A DNA stretch of 64,000 nt from Arthrobacter humicola (GTDB taxonomy: Bacteria > Actinomycetota > Actinomycetes > Actinomycetales > Micrococcaceae), in assembly GCF_022803015.1 (NCBI RefSeq), contig NZ_JAFKON010000003.1, forward strand, positions 372,001 to 436,000, in the 5' to 3' direction. Positions 8,642-17,511 of this stretch are shown piece after piece; position 1 is the stretch's first letter, and each line of letters begins with the position of its first letter. The notes beneath the pieces were generated by a model. That model worked only from the letters and a program-made list of their open reading frames with translations. It ran no database searches and was not told the origin of the DNA. The position numbers were made by a program, and so were the translations under genes.

Positions 8642-9927
8642 CTAATTTGCGCGGCTTCGGGTGCGCTTCCACAGCAAATCGGTGATCAGCGCTAGGGCAA
8701 GGATGACCACCAGCGCGGCGGCGGTTGCGGGTTCGTTGACGAGCGTGGTGGTGCAGAACACCAGGAACGTGCCCATGGTCGCGATCAGGGCGATGATGAG
8801 CATGAAAAGCAGGGCGCCGGTCTCCCGGTAGACCTTGAAGTGGGCCAGGGTGACGGCGGAGAAAATGAGCAGTGCCACCGCACTTCCGAGGGAGGCAATG
8901 CTGTTCAGGTTGAACAGCAGCACCATCACGGCCGCGAGGCCGGCCATGACCAGCAGTCCGACCGGTACTTGCCGGCGACCCACGGATCGGCCGAACACCG
9001 GCGGGAACTGGCCCACTGAGGCCAGGTGCCGGGTCATCCCCACGGAGGGGTAGAGGGTGGCGTTCACCGCCCCGGCGGTGGAGAGCAGGGCGGTGACCAC
9101 CATCAGCACGTATCCGAACTGGCCCAGCGTCGGCTTGGCGGCCTCGGCCAGCGCTGTGGCGCCGTAGGCGACGACCTGGTCGGCGGTCAAGGTTCCGAAG
9201 ACGCCCAGGGAAACCGCGACGTACACCGTCGTGGCGATCGCCAGCGCCAGGTACATGGCGCGGGGCAGTTGACGGGACGGGGCAGGCAGATCCTTCGCGG
9301 TGAAGGTGATGACGCCGAACCCGAGGAAGGCGAAAAACGTCAACGCCACACTCGCGATGATCTCGCGAACGCCCGGGTAGCCGGCCGGATCCAGGAGAGC
9401 GGGGTTCCAGTTCGCGATTGTGACAATTGCGAACACGGACAGGATGGCCAGCACCGCCTTCACGATCAGCGACTGGACTTTGGCCACCGCCGTGGAACCG
9501 ACAGCGTTCAGGAAGGTCATGAGCACGATGAGGGCGACAGCGAACACCTTGGCCCAGGTTGGGTCACGACCGGTCAGGACCGCGCTGGCATACCCCCCGA
9601 AGGACGACGCCACCATGGCCCCACGATCGCGCCGGTCACATAGAACAACCACGAAACGATCCCGGTAACGTGCCCCTCCCCGAACCCCCGGGCCAGGTAG
9701 GCGAGCATGCCTCCGCCTGACGGGTACGTGGCGCCGAGCTTGGCAAACGAGTACCCCTGAAGGCCGGCGATGGCGCCGGCGATGAGAAAGGACACCCACA
9801 CGGCCGAGCCGGCGACGGCGCCGGCTGCGCCCAGCAGCGCGAAGATTCCCGCGCCCACCATGGAACCCACCCCGATGAACGCTGCTTGGATGACGGTCAT
9901 CTGCTTCTTCGGAACCGTGGTCGACAT
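8642..9927 (-). pseudogene. Frameshifted APC-family permease
   Basis: A full-length APC amino-acid permease split over two frames. From the ATG at 9927 (GAGAGGG ribosome site) the first ~100 residues are a clear permease N terminus (GVGSMVGAGIFALLG, then WLFYVTGAIV). At a run of four C on the plus strand (9619-9622) the frame is lost; the next frame continues at once with AMVASSFGGYASAVL and runs to a normal C terminus at 8642. Adding one base in the run restores a ~428-residue protein. It is either a recent inactivating single-base deletion in a homopolymer or a sequencing error. It lies upstream of the intact permease and is transcribed in the same direction. Confidence 0.85.
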
Positions 9928-10006
9928 GGCGTCCCTCTCCGGCGTCAGGCACTCGCAAGCAGCCGTCTCGCAGGGAGGCTACCACCGGTCCCCCGACGGC
10001 GGAACC

Positions 10007-11632
10007 CTAGCCCGCTTCGGGCCCCGGGGGTAGAACGTCCTGAATCTGCCAACGCCCATCGACGGGCACCAGGACGAGGTGAAGCTGCTGCGCGGAGGCG
10101 GCGGGAACCTCAGCCACTATGGCGCCGTTCCCATCGAGCTCCCGGTACGCGGACGGCGCGGTGGTGATGGCCACCACGGCCCGGGCGGGGCTGCTGTCCG
10201 CGGTGGCCTCAATCCGGGTCAGGGAGGTCGAGAAGCCGGCCAGGACATGGCCGGAGGCGCTGAGCTGCGTTCGGATCCGCGCGTCGGCAGCGGCGGCTGC
10301 CGACCCCGGGGCGTTGACGTCATCGAGCAGGCCGAAGTCCCCGGAGCTGAGCGCGAGCGAGCGAAGCCGGGCGAGACCGCGGACGGCCTCCGCCGGATCC
10401 GGCGAGGCCAGCAGCGCCTCCAGGTCGGGAAGGACTACGGTGGCCCCGCCGTCGGCCGTGGAGGGCGGCGAGACGCCCGCCGGACCCTCCGACGGTGCCG
10501 CCGGCCTCTCCTGACCCGCGGCGACTCCTGCCTGCACCGGCACGCTCTCGCCCGGGCCGAACCCCGGAAACAGCCCGGCGACGGCGTCGGGGGCCGGGCC
10601 GCCACCGGCCAGCAACCAGATGCCGGCCACCACGGCTGCAGCGGCGAGAGCGGGAAGCAGCGCCCGCCGCGCGGGGGACCTTCGGAATCCGCGGTGGAGT
10701 CCGGCTTTCCGGACAGCGCCTGGGCGCCGGCCCGGGCCGGACTGCACGGCCTTGCGTGTGAGCAGTTGGGGGATGACCGTGGGGTGCACGGAGACCGACA
10801 GATCGACGGGCTCCGCCCGGGCGCTGCGGTAGACCATAGCGGCAAACTCCGCCGCCGGGGGACGCTCCCGGCGCTCACCGCTCAACCCCGCTTCGAGGGC
10901 GGCCACCAACGCTGCCGGCACCTCCGGGACTAGAAGGCTCAGCGGTGGACGATGCGCCCCTGGCTCAGGGGCCCGTCCGGTGAGGCAATACCAGCCCAAG
11001 GCTGCCAGGGAGTAAATGTCGCGTTCGGGCTGCAGCCCGGCCCGCACAGCGTCCGAGGGGGCGGGATCTTGGAAACCTGCTGTGCCCTCTTCCGCGACCG
11101 CAGCGGCGTCGGCCATCATGCGCGCGACGCCGAGATCGGCCAGCAGCGGTTTGCCCTCGGCCGTGAAAAGCACGTTGCCGGGGGCCACATCACCGTGGGT
11201 GAAGCCTTGGCCGTGAAGGTATGCCAGCGCCTGCGCGATAGGAGTCAGGACCGTCACCGTTTCGCCGGGACCCAGACGTCCCCGGCTTCCCACGAGCGCC
11301 GCAAGCGAGCCGCCGGGTGCGTAGTCCAGCGCAAGCCCGAGGCCGCTGCCGCCAGAGTCGTGAACCGGCAGGCGCACCACCGCGTGCACGCGAAGCAGGT
11401 GGCTGTGTGCCAGAGCGGAGAGGATCCGGACTTCGCGCCGCATGACGTCCTCGGCCTCGGATTCTTCCGGTGCGGCGCGGTCGGCATCGAAGCATTTGAG
11501 GGCGAACTCGCGGCCCGTTGACTGTTCGGTGACCAGCCAGACCGTGGCGCTGCCGCCGCGCCCCAGGAGGCGTCCGACGTCGTAACCGGGAACCGGGGGG
11601 GCCGCACCGGCGGCCGGCGGGAGATCTTCCAT
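10007..11632 (-). CDS. Serine/threonine protein kinase, membrane-anchored
   Basis: 541-residue transmembrane kinase. The N-terminal kinase domain (about 15-285) shows a glycine loop (LLGRGGSATVW), ATP-binding Lys46 in FALKCF, catalytic loop HGDVAPGNVLF and metal motif DLG, then GTAGFQDP. HGD and DLG replace the usual HRD and DFG but keep the catalytic residues. A single membrane helix (about 322-345, AAAAVVAGIWLLAG) precedes an extracytoplasmic Pro/Ala-rich domain without PASTA repeats. The start at 11632 puts the glycine loop near residue 25; the frame is open to 11698 but the added residues are unlike kinases. The target is unknown; it is divergent from lipB. Confidence 0.85.
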   Translation of the reverse strand: MEDLPPAAGAAPPVPGYDVGRLLGRGGSATVWLVTEQSTGREFALKCFDADRAAPEESEAEDVMRREVRILSALAHSHLLRVHAVVRLPVHDSGGSGLGLALDYAPGGSLAALVGSRGRLGPGETVTVLTPIAQALAYLHGQGFTHGDVAPGNVLFTAEGKPLLADLGVARMMADAAAVAEEGTAGFQDPAPSDAVRAGLQPERDIYSLAALGWYCLTGRAPEPGAHRPPLSLLVPEVPAALVAALEAGLSGERRERPPAAEFAAMVYRSARAEPVDLSVSVHPTVIPQLLTRKAVQSGPGRRPGAVRKAGLHRGFRRSPARRALLPALAAAAVVAGIWLLAGGGPAPDAVAGLFPGFGPGESVPVQAGVAAGQERPAAPSEGPAGVSPPSTADGGATVVLPDLEALLASPDPAEAVRGLARLRSLALSSGDFGLLDDVNAPGSAAAAADARIRTQLSASGHVLAGFSTSLTRIEATADSSPARAVVAITTAPSAYRELDGNGAIVAEVPAASAQQLHLVLVPVDGRWQIQDVLPPGPEAG

Positions 11633-11726
11633 ACCCAAGGAATAGTCGATTGCGCGGAATCGTGCAGAAGTTATCCACAGGCATGAGAGCTTAAGCACAC
11701 AAACGGGAGGTGGGTGCGGCGGGGTC

Positions 11727-11732
11727 TAAGCT
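11727..11732 (+). promoter_or_regulatory. -10 box of lipB (leaderless)
   Basis: TAAGCT with 7 nt to the lipB ATG and no ribosome site in between; supports the start at 11740. Confidence 0.45.
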
Positions 11733-11739
11733 TGATGCC

Positions 11740-12408
11740 ATGACTCTTGAGTTCAAACAGCTGGGTCTCGCCCCGGACTTCGTCGATTACACGCGCGGAT
11801 GGGACATCCAGCGCGAATTGCATGAAAAGGTCCTCGCGGGCACCGCGCCCAGCACTGTACTGCTGCTCGAACACGCCGCGGTTTACACCGCAGGCAAGCG
11901 CACCGAAGACCATGAACGGCCCTTCGACGGAACTCCCGTTGTGGCCGTGGACCGCGGCGGCAAGCTGACGTGGCACGGCCCCGGCCAGCTCATTGGCTAC
12001 CCCATCATCAAACTGAAGAACAAGGCTGGCATCCGCGACTACGTGGAGCGGCTGGAAGCGGTCATCATCGCCGTCCTGGCGGACTACGGCATCGCCGCCG
12101 TCCGGATCAAGGGCCGCGCGGGCGTCTGGATCGAACAGGACGAAAAGGGTTCGGACCGCAAGATCGCGGCCATCGGCATCCGCGTCAACGAAGGCGTCAC
12201 CATGCACGGCTTCGCGATCAACTGCAACAACGATCTCGCCCCCTACGGTCAGATCATCGCCTGCGGGATCAGCGACGCCGGAGTCACCACTATCACCCAG
12301 GAACTTGGCAGGGACGTCACCCCGGCGGACCTCGTGTCGCGGATCACCGAAGAACTGCGCAAGAATGAACAAGCCCTAGTTGCAACCCCAGAAGGAGCTT
12401 TACTGTGA
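11740..12408 (+). CDS. lipB: Lipoyl(octanoyl) transferase LipB
   Basis: 222-residue enzyme that moves octanoate from acyl carrier protein onto lipoyl domains of 2-oxoacid dehydrogenases and GcvH, the first step of lipoate synthesis. Family landmarks: [17 protein letters not shown], the catalytic lysine in [10 protein letters not shown], and the acyl-accepting cysteine in [11 protein letters not shown]. The stop overlaps the lipA start in a GTGA junction, so the two are translationally coupled. The in-frame start at 11710 is rejected because relatives begin near MTLEF and a -10 box sits just before 11740. Confidence 0.97.
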   Translation: MTLEFKQLGLAPDFVDYTRGWDIQRELHEKVLAGTAPSTVLLLEHAAVYTAGKRTEDHERPFDGTPVVAVDRGGKLTWHGPGQLIGYPIIKLKNKAGIRDYVERLEAVIIAVLADYGIAAVRIKGRAGVWIEQDEKGSDRKIAAIGIRVNEGVTMHGFAINCNNDLAPYGQIIACGISDAGVTTITQELGRDVTPADLVSRITEELRKNEQALVATPEGALL

Positions 12409-13412
12409 CACTGGCACCAGAAGGCCGGAAGATGCTGCGCATTGAGCAGCGAAACGCGGCCACACCGGTGGAACGGAAGCCGGAATGGATCAAGGCCAAG
12501 GTCCAGATGGGCCCGGAGTTCGTCCAGCTCAAAAACCTCGTCAAGAAGGAGGGCCTCCACACGGTGTGTGAGGAGGCCGGCTGCCCCAACATCTTCGAGT
12601 GCTGGGAAGACAAGGAAGCCACCTTCCTGATCGGCGGCTCCGAATGCACCCGGCGCTGCGACTTCTGCCAGATCGACACCGGCAAGCCCTCCCCCGTGGA
12701 CATGTTCGAGCCCACCAAGGTGGCCCGCTCGGTTCAGGCCATGGCGCTGCGCTACGCCACCGTGACCGGTGTGGCCCGCGACGACCTCGCCGACGAGGGC
12801 GTCTGGCTGTACGCCGAGACGGTCCGCAAGATCCACGAACTGAACCCGGGCACCGGCGTCGAACTGCTGATCCCCGATTTCTCCGGCAAGCCCGAGCACA
12901 TCGCGGCGATCTGCGACTCCAAGCCCGAGGTCTTCGCCCACAACGTCGAGACCGTGCCCCGGATCTTCAAGCGGATCCGCCCGGCGTTCCGCTACGACCG
13001 GTCCCTGGACGTCATCACCCAGGGCCGCAAGCTCGGCATGGTGACCAAGTCCAACCTGATCCTCGGCATGGGCGAGACCCGCGAGGAAATCTCCGAGGCA
13101 CTGCGGGACCTGCACGAGGCCGGCTGCGACCTGATCACCATCACCCAGTACCTGCGCCCCTCCGAACGGCACCTGCCGGTGGACCGCTGGGTCAAGCCGC
13201 AGGAATTCGTGGACCTGCAGCACGAAGCCGACGAGATCGGCTTCCTGGGCGTCATGTCCGGGCCCCTGGTGCGTTCCTCCTACCGCGCCGGCCGGCTCTG
13301 GGCCACCGCGATGCGCAAGAAAGGCTGGGAAATCCCGGCCGAACTCGCCCACATCGAAAGCTCCGGAAGCACCCGCCAGGAAGCCAGCTCGCTGCTCGCG
13401 GCACATTCCTGA
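12405..13412 (+). CDS. lipA: Lipoyl synthase LipA
   Basis: 335-residue radical SAM enzyme that inserts two sulfurs into protein-bound octanoyl groups. Both iron-sulfur cluster motifs are complete: the auxiliary cluster Cys55, Cys60, Cys66 and the radical SAM cluster Cys81, Cys85, Cys88 (CTRRCDFC). The C-terminal RSSY serine that ligates the auxiliary cluster is present. It starts with GTG at 12405, preceded by AAGGAG inside lipB, and is followed by a strong terminator, so lipB-lipA is a self-contained operon. Confidence 0.98.
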   Translation: MTLAPEGRKMLRIEQRNAATPVERKPEWIKAKVQMGPEFVQLKNLVKKEGLHTVCEEAGCPNIFECWEDKEATFLIGGSECTRRCDFCQIDTGKPSPVDMFEPTKVARSVQAMALRYATVTGVARDDLADEGVWLYAETVRKIHELNPGTGVELLIPDFSGKPEHIAAICDSKPEVFAHNVETVPRIFKRIRPAFRYDRSLDVITQGRKLGMVTKSNLILGMGETREEISEALRDLHEAGCDLITITQYLRPSERHLPVDRWVKPQEFVDLQHEADEIGFLGVMSGPLVRSSYRAGRLWATAMRKKGWEIPAELAHIESSGSTRQEASSLLAAHS

Positions 13413-13437
13413 ACCCTGCTCTGACACCCTTCCACTT

Positions 13438-13473
13438 AAGGGCCGGCACCGGATGACTTCGGTGCCGGCCCTT
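13438..13473 (+). terminator. Terminator of lipBA
   Basis: A perfect 14-bp inverted repeat (13438-13451 with 13460-13473) with an 8-nt loop, 25 bp after the lipA stop. The left arm starts AAG and the right arm ends CTT. Confidence 0.8.
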
Positions 13474-13502
13474 GGCCGTCCATCACGTAGAATTAAGGAA
13501 CT

Positions 13503-14252
13503 ATGGCGAATTCCCCTGATCCCAGCAACTCCAGCCCGGCTTCCGAAGCTCCGAAGCGCGGTCTTTTCTCCCGTAAGCCCAAGGAAGCAAAGGCCAAGAA
13601 GCCGAGCCGGCTGAAGCAGATCGGCGAGGTCTTCCAGATGACCCGCCGCCACGATCCCATGGTTCCCTGGCTCATGTTGCTGGCGTTCCTGGGTGTTGTT
13701 GCGCTCAGCCTGCTGGTCGGCTTCCTGCTCGACAACTGGATCACCGGTCTGATCATCGGCATCGCCCTGGGTGCCCTTGCGGCCACGCTGATCCTGTCCC
13801 GCCGTGCCGAGCGCGCCGCGTTCGCGCAGATCGAGAACCAGCCCGGCGCCTCGGGTGCCGCACTGGGCACGCTCAAGCGCGGCTGGATCACCGAGGACCA
13901 GCCCGTCGCTGTGAACCCGCGCACGCAGGATGCCGTCTTCCGCGCCATCGGCCGTCCCGGCGTCGTGCTCGTCAGCGAAGGACCCAGCAACCGGGTCAAG
14001 CCGCTGGTCGATGCCGAGCGCAAGCGCCTTGCGCGCATCCTGCCCAACGTCACCATCCACGTGATCGAAAGCGGCCGCGGCGAGGGCCAGGTGCCGCTCA
14101 GCCAGATCGCCCGGAAGATGAACAAGCTCAAGGGCGAACTGACCAAGACTGAGGTCAGCGCCGTGTCGAAGCGCATTTCCTCGCTTGGCGGCCGCCTGCC
14201 CATCCCGAAGGGCATCGATCCCTACAAGGCCCGTCCCACCCGCGGACGCTAG
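13503..14252 (+). CDS. DUF4191 membrane protein
   Basis: 249-residue protein of the actinobacterial DUF4191 family, function unknown. A basic N terminus (about 1-50) is followed by two membrane helices (about 52-72 and 75-97) separated by the short turn DNWI, then a ~150-residue cytosolic domain with conserved LKRGWITEDQPVAVNPRTQD and GRPGVVLVSEG segments. The position between lipA and glnA is conserved in mycobacteria (Rv2219-type). A TAGAAT box ends 9 bases before the ATG, overlapping an AAGGA ribosome site, so the leader must be very short. Confidence 0.85.
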   Translation: MANSPDPSNSSPASEAPKRGLFSRKPKEAKAKKPSRLKQIGEVFQMTRRHDPMVPWLMLLAFLGVVALSLLVGFLLDNWITGLIIGIALGALAATLILSRRAERAAFAQIENQPGASGAALGTLKRGWITEDQPVAVNPRTQDAVFRAIGRPGVVLVSEGPSNRVKPLVDAERKRLARILPNVTIHVIESGRGEGQVPLSQIARKMNKLKGELTKTEVSAVSKRISSLGGRLPIPKGIDPYKARPTRGR

Positions 14253-14301
14253 GCGGGCGGCAGTACCGCACCGCATGACGGAATTGCCCGCAGTACAGAT
14301 T

Positions 14302-14341
14302 CGCCCCGGTTCACGGCCACCTCAGGCCGCCAGCCGGGGCG
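14302..14341 (+). terminator. Terminator after DUF4191 gene
   Basis: Outer 8-bp arms (CGCCCCGG/CCGGGGCG) plus a GGCC/GGCC inner stem, followed by TTTCTTA. 49 bp downstream of the stop. Confidence 0.65.
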
Positions 14342-14468
14342 TTTCTTATACTGCCCGACGTCGGGCCGCCCGGCGCCGGGTCACCGGACCCGGGACAACG
14401 GACGCAAGGTACCGGATAGAGCAACACCGGACGCCACGAAAACGGACGCAAGAACTTAGGAGATACGC

Positions 14469-14831
14469 ATGAAACTTCCCTCGACCGCCACGATGATCCG
14501 CATTTTCCGGGGACTGGCGATCGCCGAAGCGTTCAGCTGGGCCGCTCTGTTGCTCGGCATGGTGCTCAAATGGATCACCCGGACGACGGAACTCGGCGTG
14601 GAGATTGCCGGTCCGATCCACGGGGCGTTCTTCATCGGCTACGCGATTGCGGCACTGAGCCTGTGGGCAATGCTGCGCTGGCCGTTCCGGGTTGCCTTGC
14701 TCGCCGGGCTCTCCGCCGTTTTCCCCTTCGCGACGGTGTGGTTTGAGCGCTGGGCCGGCCGCCACGGATACCTGACGGAACGGTCCGGAGAGGCTGCGCC
14801 GACGCCGGCCCAGGAGACCGCGGGAGTCTAG
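14469..14831 (+). CDS. DUF3817 membrane protein
   Basis: 120-residue integral membrane protein of the DUF3817 family. Three hydrophobic helices are visible (about 14-34, 47-66, 69-88); the AEAFSWAALLLGMVLKW and GPIHGAFFIGYAIA segments are the family signature. The ATG at 14469 has a good TAGGAG site. The C-terminal tail is short and polar. Function unknown. Nothing in its surroundings suggests a partner; it is separated from the DUF4191 gene by a terminator. Confidence 0.85.
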   Translation: MKLPSTATMIRIFRGLAIAEAFSWAALLLGMVLKWITRTTELGVEIAGPIHGAFFIGYAIAALSLWAMLRWPFRVALLAGLSAVFPFATVWFERWAGRHGYLTERSGEAAPTPAQETAGV

Positions 14832-14997
14832 CTCCGCCCAGGACCTCGGGTTTCTGTGCGCCCCGGCACCATCGCTGCGCCCATCTGACGCACATGGCCG
14901 CAATGCCGGGGAAGTTAGCGGCCATTCGTGGCAAACGGACGAAGGCCCGCCGCGCCCCGTTGCCTGGCACCGCCGTCGTGCATCCGGCCGTGGATTG

Positions 14998-15435
14998 CTA
15001 CGTCCGGACGAGCACCGTATTCATCGCCTTGTCGTGGAGGCCGCGCTGGTCCGGGTCGAAGATGACGGCGGGGATGACGAGGCACAGCAGCAGGGTGCGC
15101 ACCAGGGCCGCGAGCGGACCCGCCGGGCCGCCGCCCAGCCGGACCACGTGAATCCCCACGATCCGGTGGCCGATGCCGTAGCCGAGGGTGCCGATCAGCA
15201 GGATCTGCTCGATGGCAAACACGGCGAGCGTGGCCCAGGAGTCGCCGCCGAAGGCGAAATTGCTGATCAACAGCGCGATGCCCCAGTCAATGCAGATCGC
15301 CAGGATGCGCCGGCCGGCACGGGCGACCGATCCTGCCCCGGACTCGGGCAGCCCGAGCCGCTCCCCCGGGTACCTGGAGATGCCGGATGTGTCCGGCCCG
15401 GTGAGCCATGAACCGATGTCTTTGCGATCAACCAC
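14998..15435 (-). CDS. RDD-family membrane protein
   Basis: 145-residue protein with an RDD domain. A ~40-residue polar N terminus ends in the RxxRRILAxxID motif (ARAGRRILAICIDW) that opens the first membrane helix; the second and third helices follow, and the protein ends with the family's DKAMNTVLV. RDD proteins are mostly uncharacterised, some acting in cation transport. It starts at GTG 15435 with TAAGCT six bases upstream, so it is probably leaderless. It is divergent from glnA, as in mycobacteria (Rv2219A-type position), and shares a 284-bp control region with it. Confidence 0.83.
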   Translation of the reverse strand: MVDRKDIGSWLTGPDTSGISRYPGERLGLPESGAGSVARAGRRILAICIDWGIALLISNFAFGGDSWATLAVFAIEQILLIGTLGYGIGHRIVGIHVVRLGGGPAGPLAALVRTLLLCLVIPAVIFDPDQRGLHDKAMNTVLVRT

Positions 15436-15441
15436 CCTCCA

Positions 15442-15447
15442 AGCTTA
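15442..15447 (-). promoter_or_regulatory. -10 box of RDD gene (leaderless)
   Basis: TAAGCT on the minus strand, 6 nt before the GTG at 15435. Confidence 0.45.
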
Positions 15448-15458
15448 TCGGCTCTGGC

Positions 15459-15520
15459 CTGTCCACAGTGCGGGCGGTAGGGTGTCACATTGTGGACCAG
15501 ATAGGCCACAGTGTGGACTG
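15459..15520. promoter_or_regulatory. Cluster of three DnaA-box-like 9-mers
   Basis: CTGTCCACA (15459-15467, plus) and, on the minus strand, TGGTCCACA (15491-15499) and CAGTCCACA (15512-15520). The actinobacterial DnaA box is TTGTCCACA, so they match at 8, 8 and 7 of 9 positions. The last two are 21 bp apart. They lie between the divergent RDD gene and glnA. A different regulator using the same GTGGAC core is equally possible. Confidence 0.4.
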
Positions 15521-15550
15521 GCGACTAGCGTTTACGTGTCAGGACATTCT

Positions 15551-15588
15551 GTAACCTCCCCGAAACAAGGCGGACACTGCGGGGAAAT
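15551..15588 (+). promoter_or_regulatory. Tandem GlnR-binding site upstream of glnA1
   Basis: The actinobacterial GlnR site is gTnAC-n6-GaAAC, often repeated after 6 nt. Here GTAAC (15551-15555), six bases, GAAAC (15562-15566) match perfectly; six bases later GACAC (15573-15577), six bases, GAAAT (15584-15588) form a weaker second site with exact spacing. The array ends 131 bp before the glnA ATG. Confidence 0.75.
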
Positions 15589-15719
15589 CCCTTGTCCTTA
15601 GGGTGGTAACAGTTGCTAGCGACTGCGAAGCGGGGAAGCTTTTTTGCCTTCTCCGCCGTTGGACTGCGCTGGACAAATGTGCCTGACGGCCAGATCTTTC
15701 ATATGCGTAAGGAGCATAG

Positions 15720-17144
15720 ATGTTCAAGACTGCGGACGAAGTCCTCAAGTTCATCAAGGACGAAGACATCAAATTCGTCGATATCCGCTTCACCGATCTC
15801 CCGGGCGTTCAGCAGCACTTCAACGTGCCTGCCAAGAGCGTTGACGCCGACTTCTTCGTCAACGGCCAGCTTTTCGACGGATCTTCGATCCGCGGCTTCC
15901 AGGGCATCGCCGAGTCTGACATGCAGCTCATCCCGGACGTCACGACGGCGTTCATCGACACGTTCCGCATGGAGAAGACCCTTGCGCTGAACTTCTCGAT
16001 CGTGAACCCGCGTACCGGTGACCCGTACCACCGCGATCCCCGCGGCGTGGCCGAGAAGGCGGAGGCCTACCTGGCTTCGACCGGCATTGCCGACACCGCG
16101 TTCTTCGCTCCCGAGGCCGAGTTCTTCGTCTTCGACAACGTCCAGTACCAGTCCTCCCCGCAGGGCAGCTTCTACAAGATCGACTCCGAGGAAGCACACT
16201 GGAACTCGGGCCGTGAGGAAGAGGGCGGAAACCTCGGCTACAAGACTCCGGTCAAGGGCGGATACTTCCCGGTCTCCCCCACCGACAAGCAGGCCGACCT
16301 GCGCGACGCCATGTGTGTTGCCCTGGACGAGGCCGGCCTTGAGGTCGAGCGCAGCCACCACGAAGTCGGCTCCGCCGGCCAGGCTGAAATCAACTACAAG
16401 TTCACCACCCTGACCCACGCGGCTGATGACCTGCAGAAGTTCAAGTACGTCATCAAGAACACCGCCGATGCCTGGGGCAAGTCCGTGACCTTCATGCCGA
16501 AGCCGGTCTTCGGTGACAACGGCTCGGGCATGCACTGCCACCAGTCGCTGTGGACCGGCGGCGAGCCGCTGTTCTACGACGAGAAGGGCTACGCCGGCCT
16601 GTCCGACACCGCCCGCTGGTACATCGGTGGCCTGCTGAAGCACTCCTCCGCTGTCCTGGCCTTCACCAACCCGACGGTGAACTCCTACCGCCGCCTGGTC
16701 AAGGGTTTCGAAGCCCCGGTCAACATGGTTTACTCGCAGGGCAACCGCTCCGCCGGTATCCGTATCCCGATTACGGGCTCCAACCCGAAGGCCAAGCGCA
16801 TCGAGTTCCGCGCTCCGGACCCCTCCTCCAACCCGTACCTGGCGTTCGCTGCCCAGCTGATGGCCGGCATCGACGGCATCCGTAACCGGATCGAACCCCC
16901 GGCTCCGATCGACAAGGACCTCTACGAGCTCCCGGCCGAAGAAGCCAAGGACATCCCCAAGGCTCCGGGCACCCTCGAGGAGGCCCTGGATGCACTGGCC
17001 GAGGACAACGAGTTCCTGCAGGCCGGCGGCGTCTTCACCCAGGACCTGATCGACACCTGGATCGAGTACAAGTACGAGAACGAGATCCGTCCGCTTTCGC
17101 TGCGCCCGAACCCGTACGAGTTCGAGCTCTACTACGGCGTCTAG
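15720..17144 (+). CDS. glnA: Glutamine synthetase type I (GlnA1)
   Basis: 474-residue dodecameric enzyme that joins ammonia to glutamate at the cost of ATP, the main ammonia entry point. Signatures: FDGSSIRGF, metal ligands in [19 protein letters not shown]-site KPxFGDNGSG and RSAGIRIP. Tyr402 in [10 protein letters not shown] is the adenylylation site used by GlnE, making this the beta-type enzyme. AAGGAG precedes the ATG. The long leader carries a tandem GlnR-type site, so expression should respond to nitrogen supply. A perfect terminator follows. It corresponds to mycobacterial glnA1. Confidence 0.98.
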   Translation: MFKTADEVLKFIKDEDIKFVDIRFTDLPGVQQHFNVPAKSVDADFFVNGQLFDGSSIRGFQGIAESDMQLIPDVTTAFIDTFRMEKTLALNFSIVNPRTGDPYHRDPRGVAEKAEAYLASTGIADTAFFAPEAEFFVFDNVQYQSSPQGSFYKIDSEEAHWNSGREEEGGNLGYKTPVKGGYFPVSPTDKQADLRDAMCVALDEAGLEVERSHHEVGSAGQAEINYKFTTLTHAADDLQKFKYVIKNTADAWGKSVTFMPKPVFGDNGSGMHCHQSLWTGGEPLFYDEKGYAGLSDTARWYIGGLLKHSSAVLAFTNPTVNSYRRLVKGFEAPVNMVYSQGNRSAGIRIPITGSNPKAKRIEFRAPDPSSNPYLAFAAQLMAGIDGIRNRIEPPAPIDKDLYELPAEEAKDIPKAPGTLEEALDALAEDNEFLQAGGVFTQDLIDTWIEYKYENEIRPLSLRPNPYEFELYYGV

Positions 17145-17193
17145 TTAGATAAAGCGGCCCGACACTGTTCGTCCGCAACAATTCCAGTATTAA

Positions 17194-17228
17194 AAGGCCG
17201 GTCACGGGATCATCCCGTGACCGGCCTT
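17194..17228. terminator. Bidirectional terminator of glnA1
   Basis: A perfect 16-bp inverted repeat (17194-17209 with 17213-17228) around a 3-nt loop, between the convergent glnA and HTH genes. A TTAAAA tract flanks the left arm. Confidence 0.85.
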
Positions 17229-17251
17229 CTGGTTCAGCGCTTTCCAGCACC

Positions 17252-17452
17252 TCAGCGCTTTCCGTACTTCTTGTGCACGGCCTGCTTGCTGACGCCAAGG
17301 CACACTGCAATGGCCTCCCATGACAGTCCGGCCTGCCGGGCACGCAGCACCACTTCGCTTTCCGTGCGTGCCAGTTCTTTGTGGAGTTCCGCCACGGCGT
17401 AGAGCGCCTCGGCCGGCCCTTTGCCGTCCAAGGAACCTATCAATGTCTGCAT
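17252..17452 (-). CDS. Small helix-turn-helix DNA-binding protein
   Basis: 66-residue protein that is almost entirely a helical DNA-binding unit: helix about 10-40 (LYAVAELHKELARTESEV), then the helix-turn-helix LSWEAIAVCLGVSKQAVHKK near the C terminus, ending in a basic tail. Similar mini-regulators are common in actinobacteria but poorly characterised. AGGAGG lies 6 bases before the ATG. A perfect palindrome (17464-17485) touches that ribosome site and a second lies 28 bp further up, so it probably controls its own gene. It could also be co-transcribed with the MBL gene 43 bp upstream. Confidence 0.8.
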   Translation of the reverse strand: MQTLIGSLDGKGPAEALYAVAELHKELARTESEVVLRARQAGLSWEAIAVCLGVSKQAVHKKYGKR

Positions 17453-17463
17453 GAAGCACCTCC

Positions 17464-17485
17464 TGCGTCAACGTTAGTTGACGCA
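17464..17485 (-). promoter_or_regulatory. Palindromic operator 1 of HTH gene
   Basis: TGCGTCAAC-gtta-GTTGACGCA: 9-bp perfect arms, 4-bp spacer. It starts at the edge of the AGGAGG site of the HTH gene. Confidence 0.6.
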
Positions 17486-17493
17486 GGGAGAGG

Positions 17494-17511
17494 CGTCAAC
17501 CCTCGTTGACG
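17494..17511 (-). promoter_or_regulatory. Palindromic operator 2 of HTH gene
   Basis: CGTCAAC-cctc-GTTGACG: same half-site and spacer as operator 1, centres 28 bp apart. It overlaps the last codons of the MBL gene. Confidence 0.55.

Noticed and set aside
12249..14276. 675-codon frame antisense to lipA and DUF4191 genes
   Set aside because: Crosses two clear genes and an intrinsic terminator; composition is that of a shadow frame.
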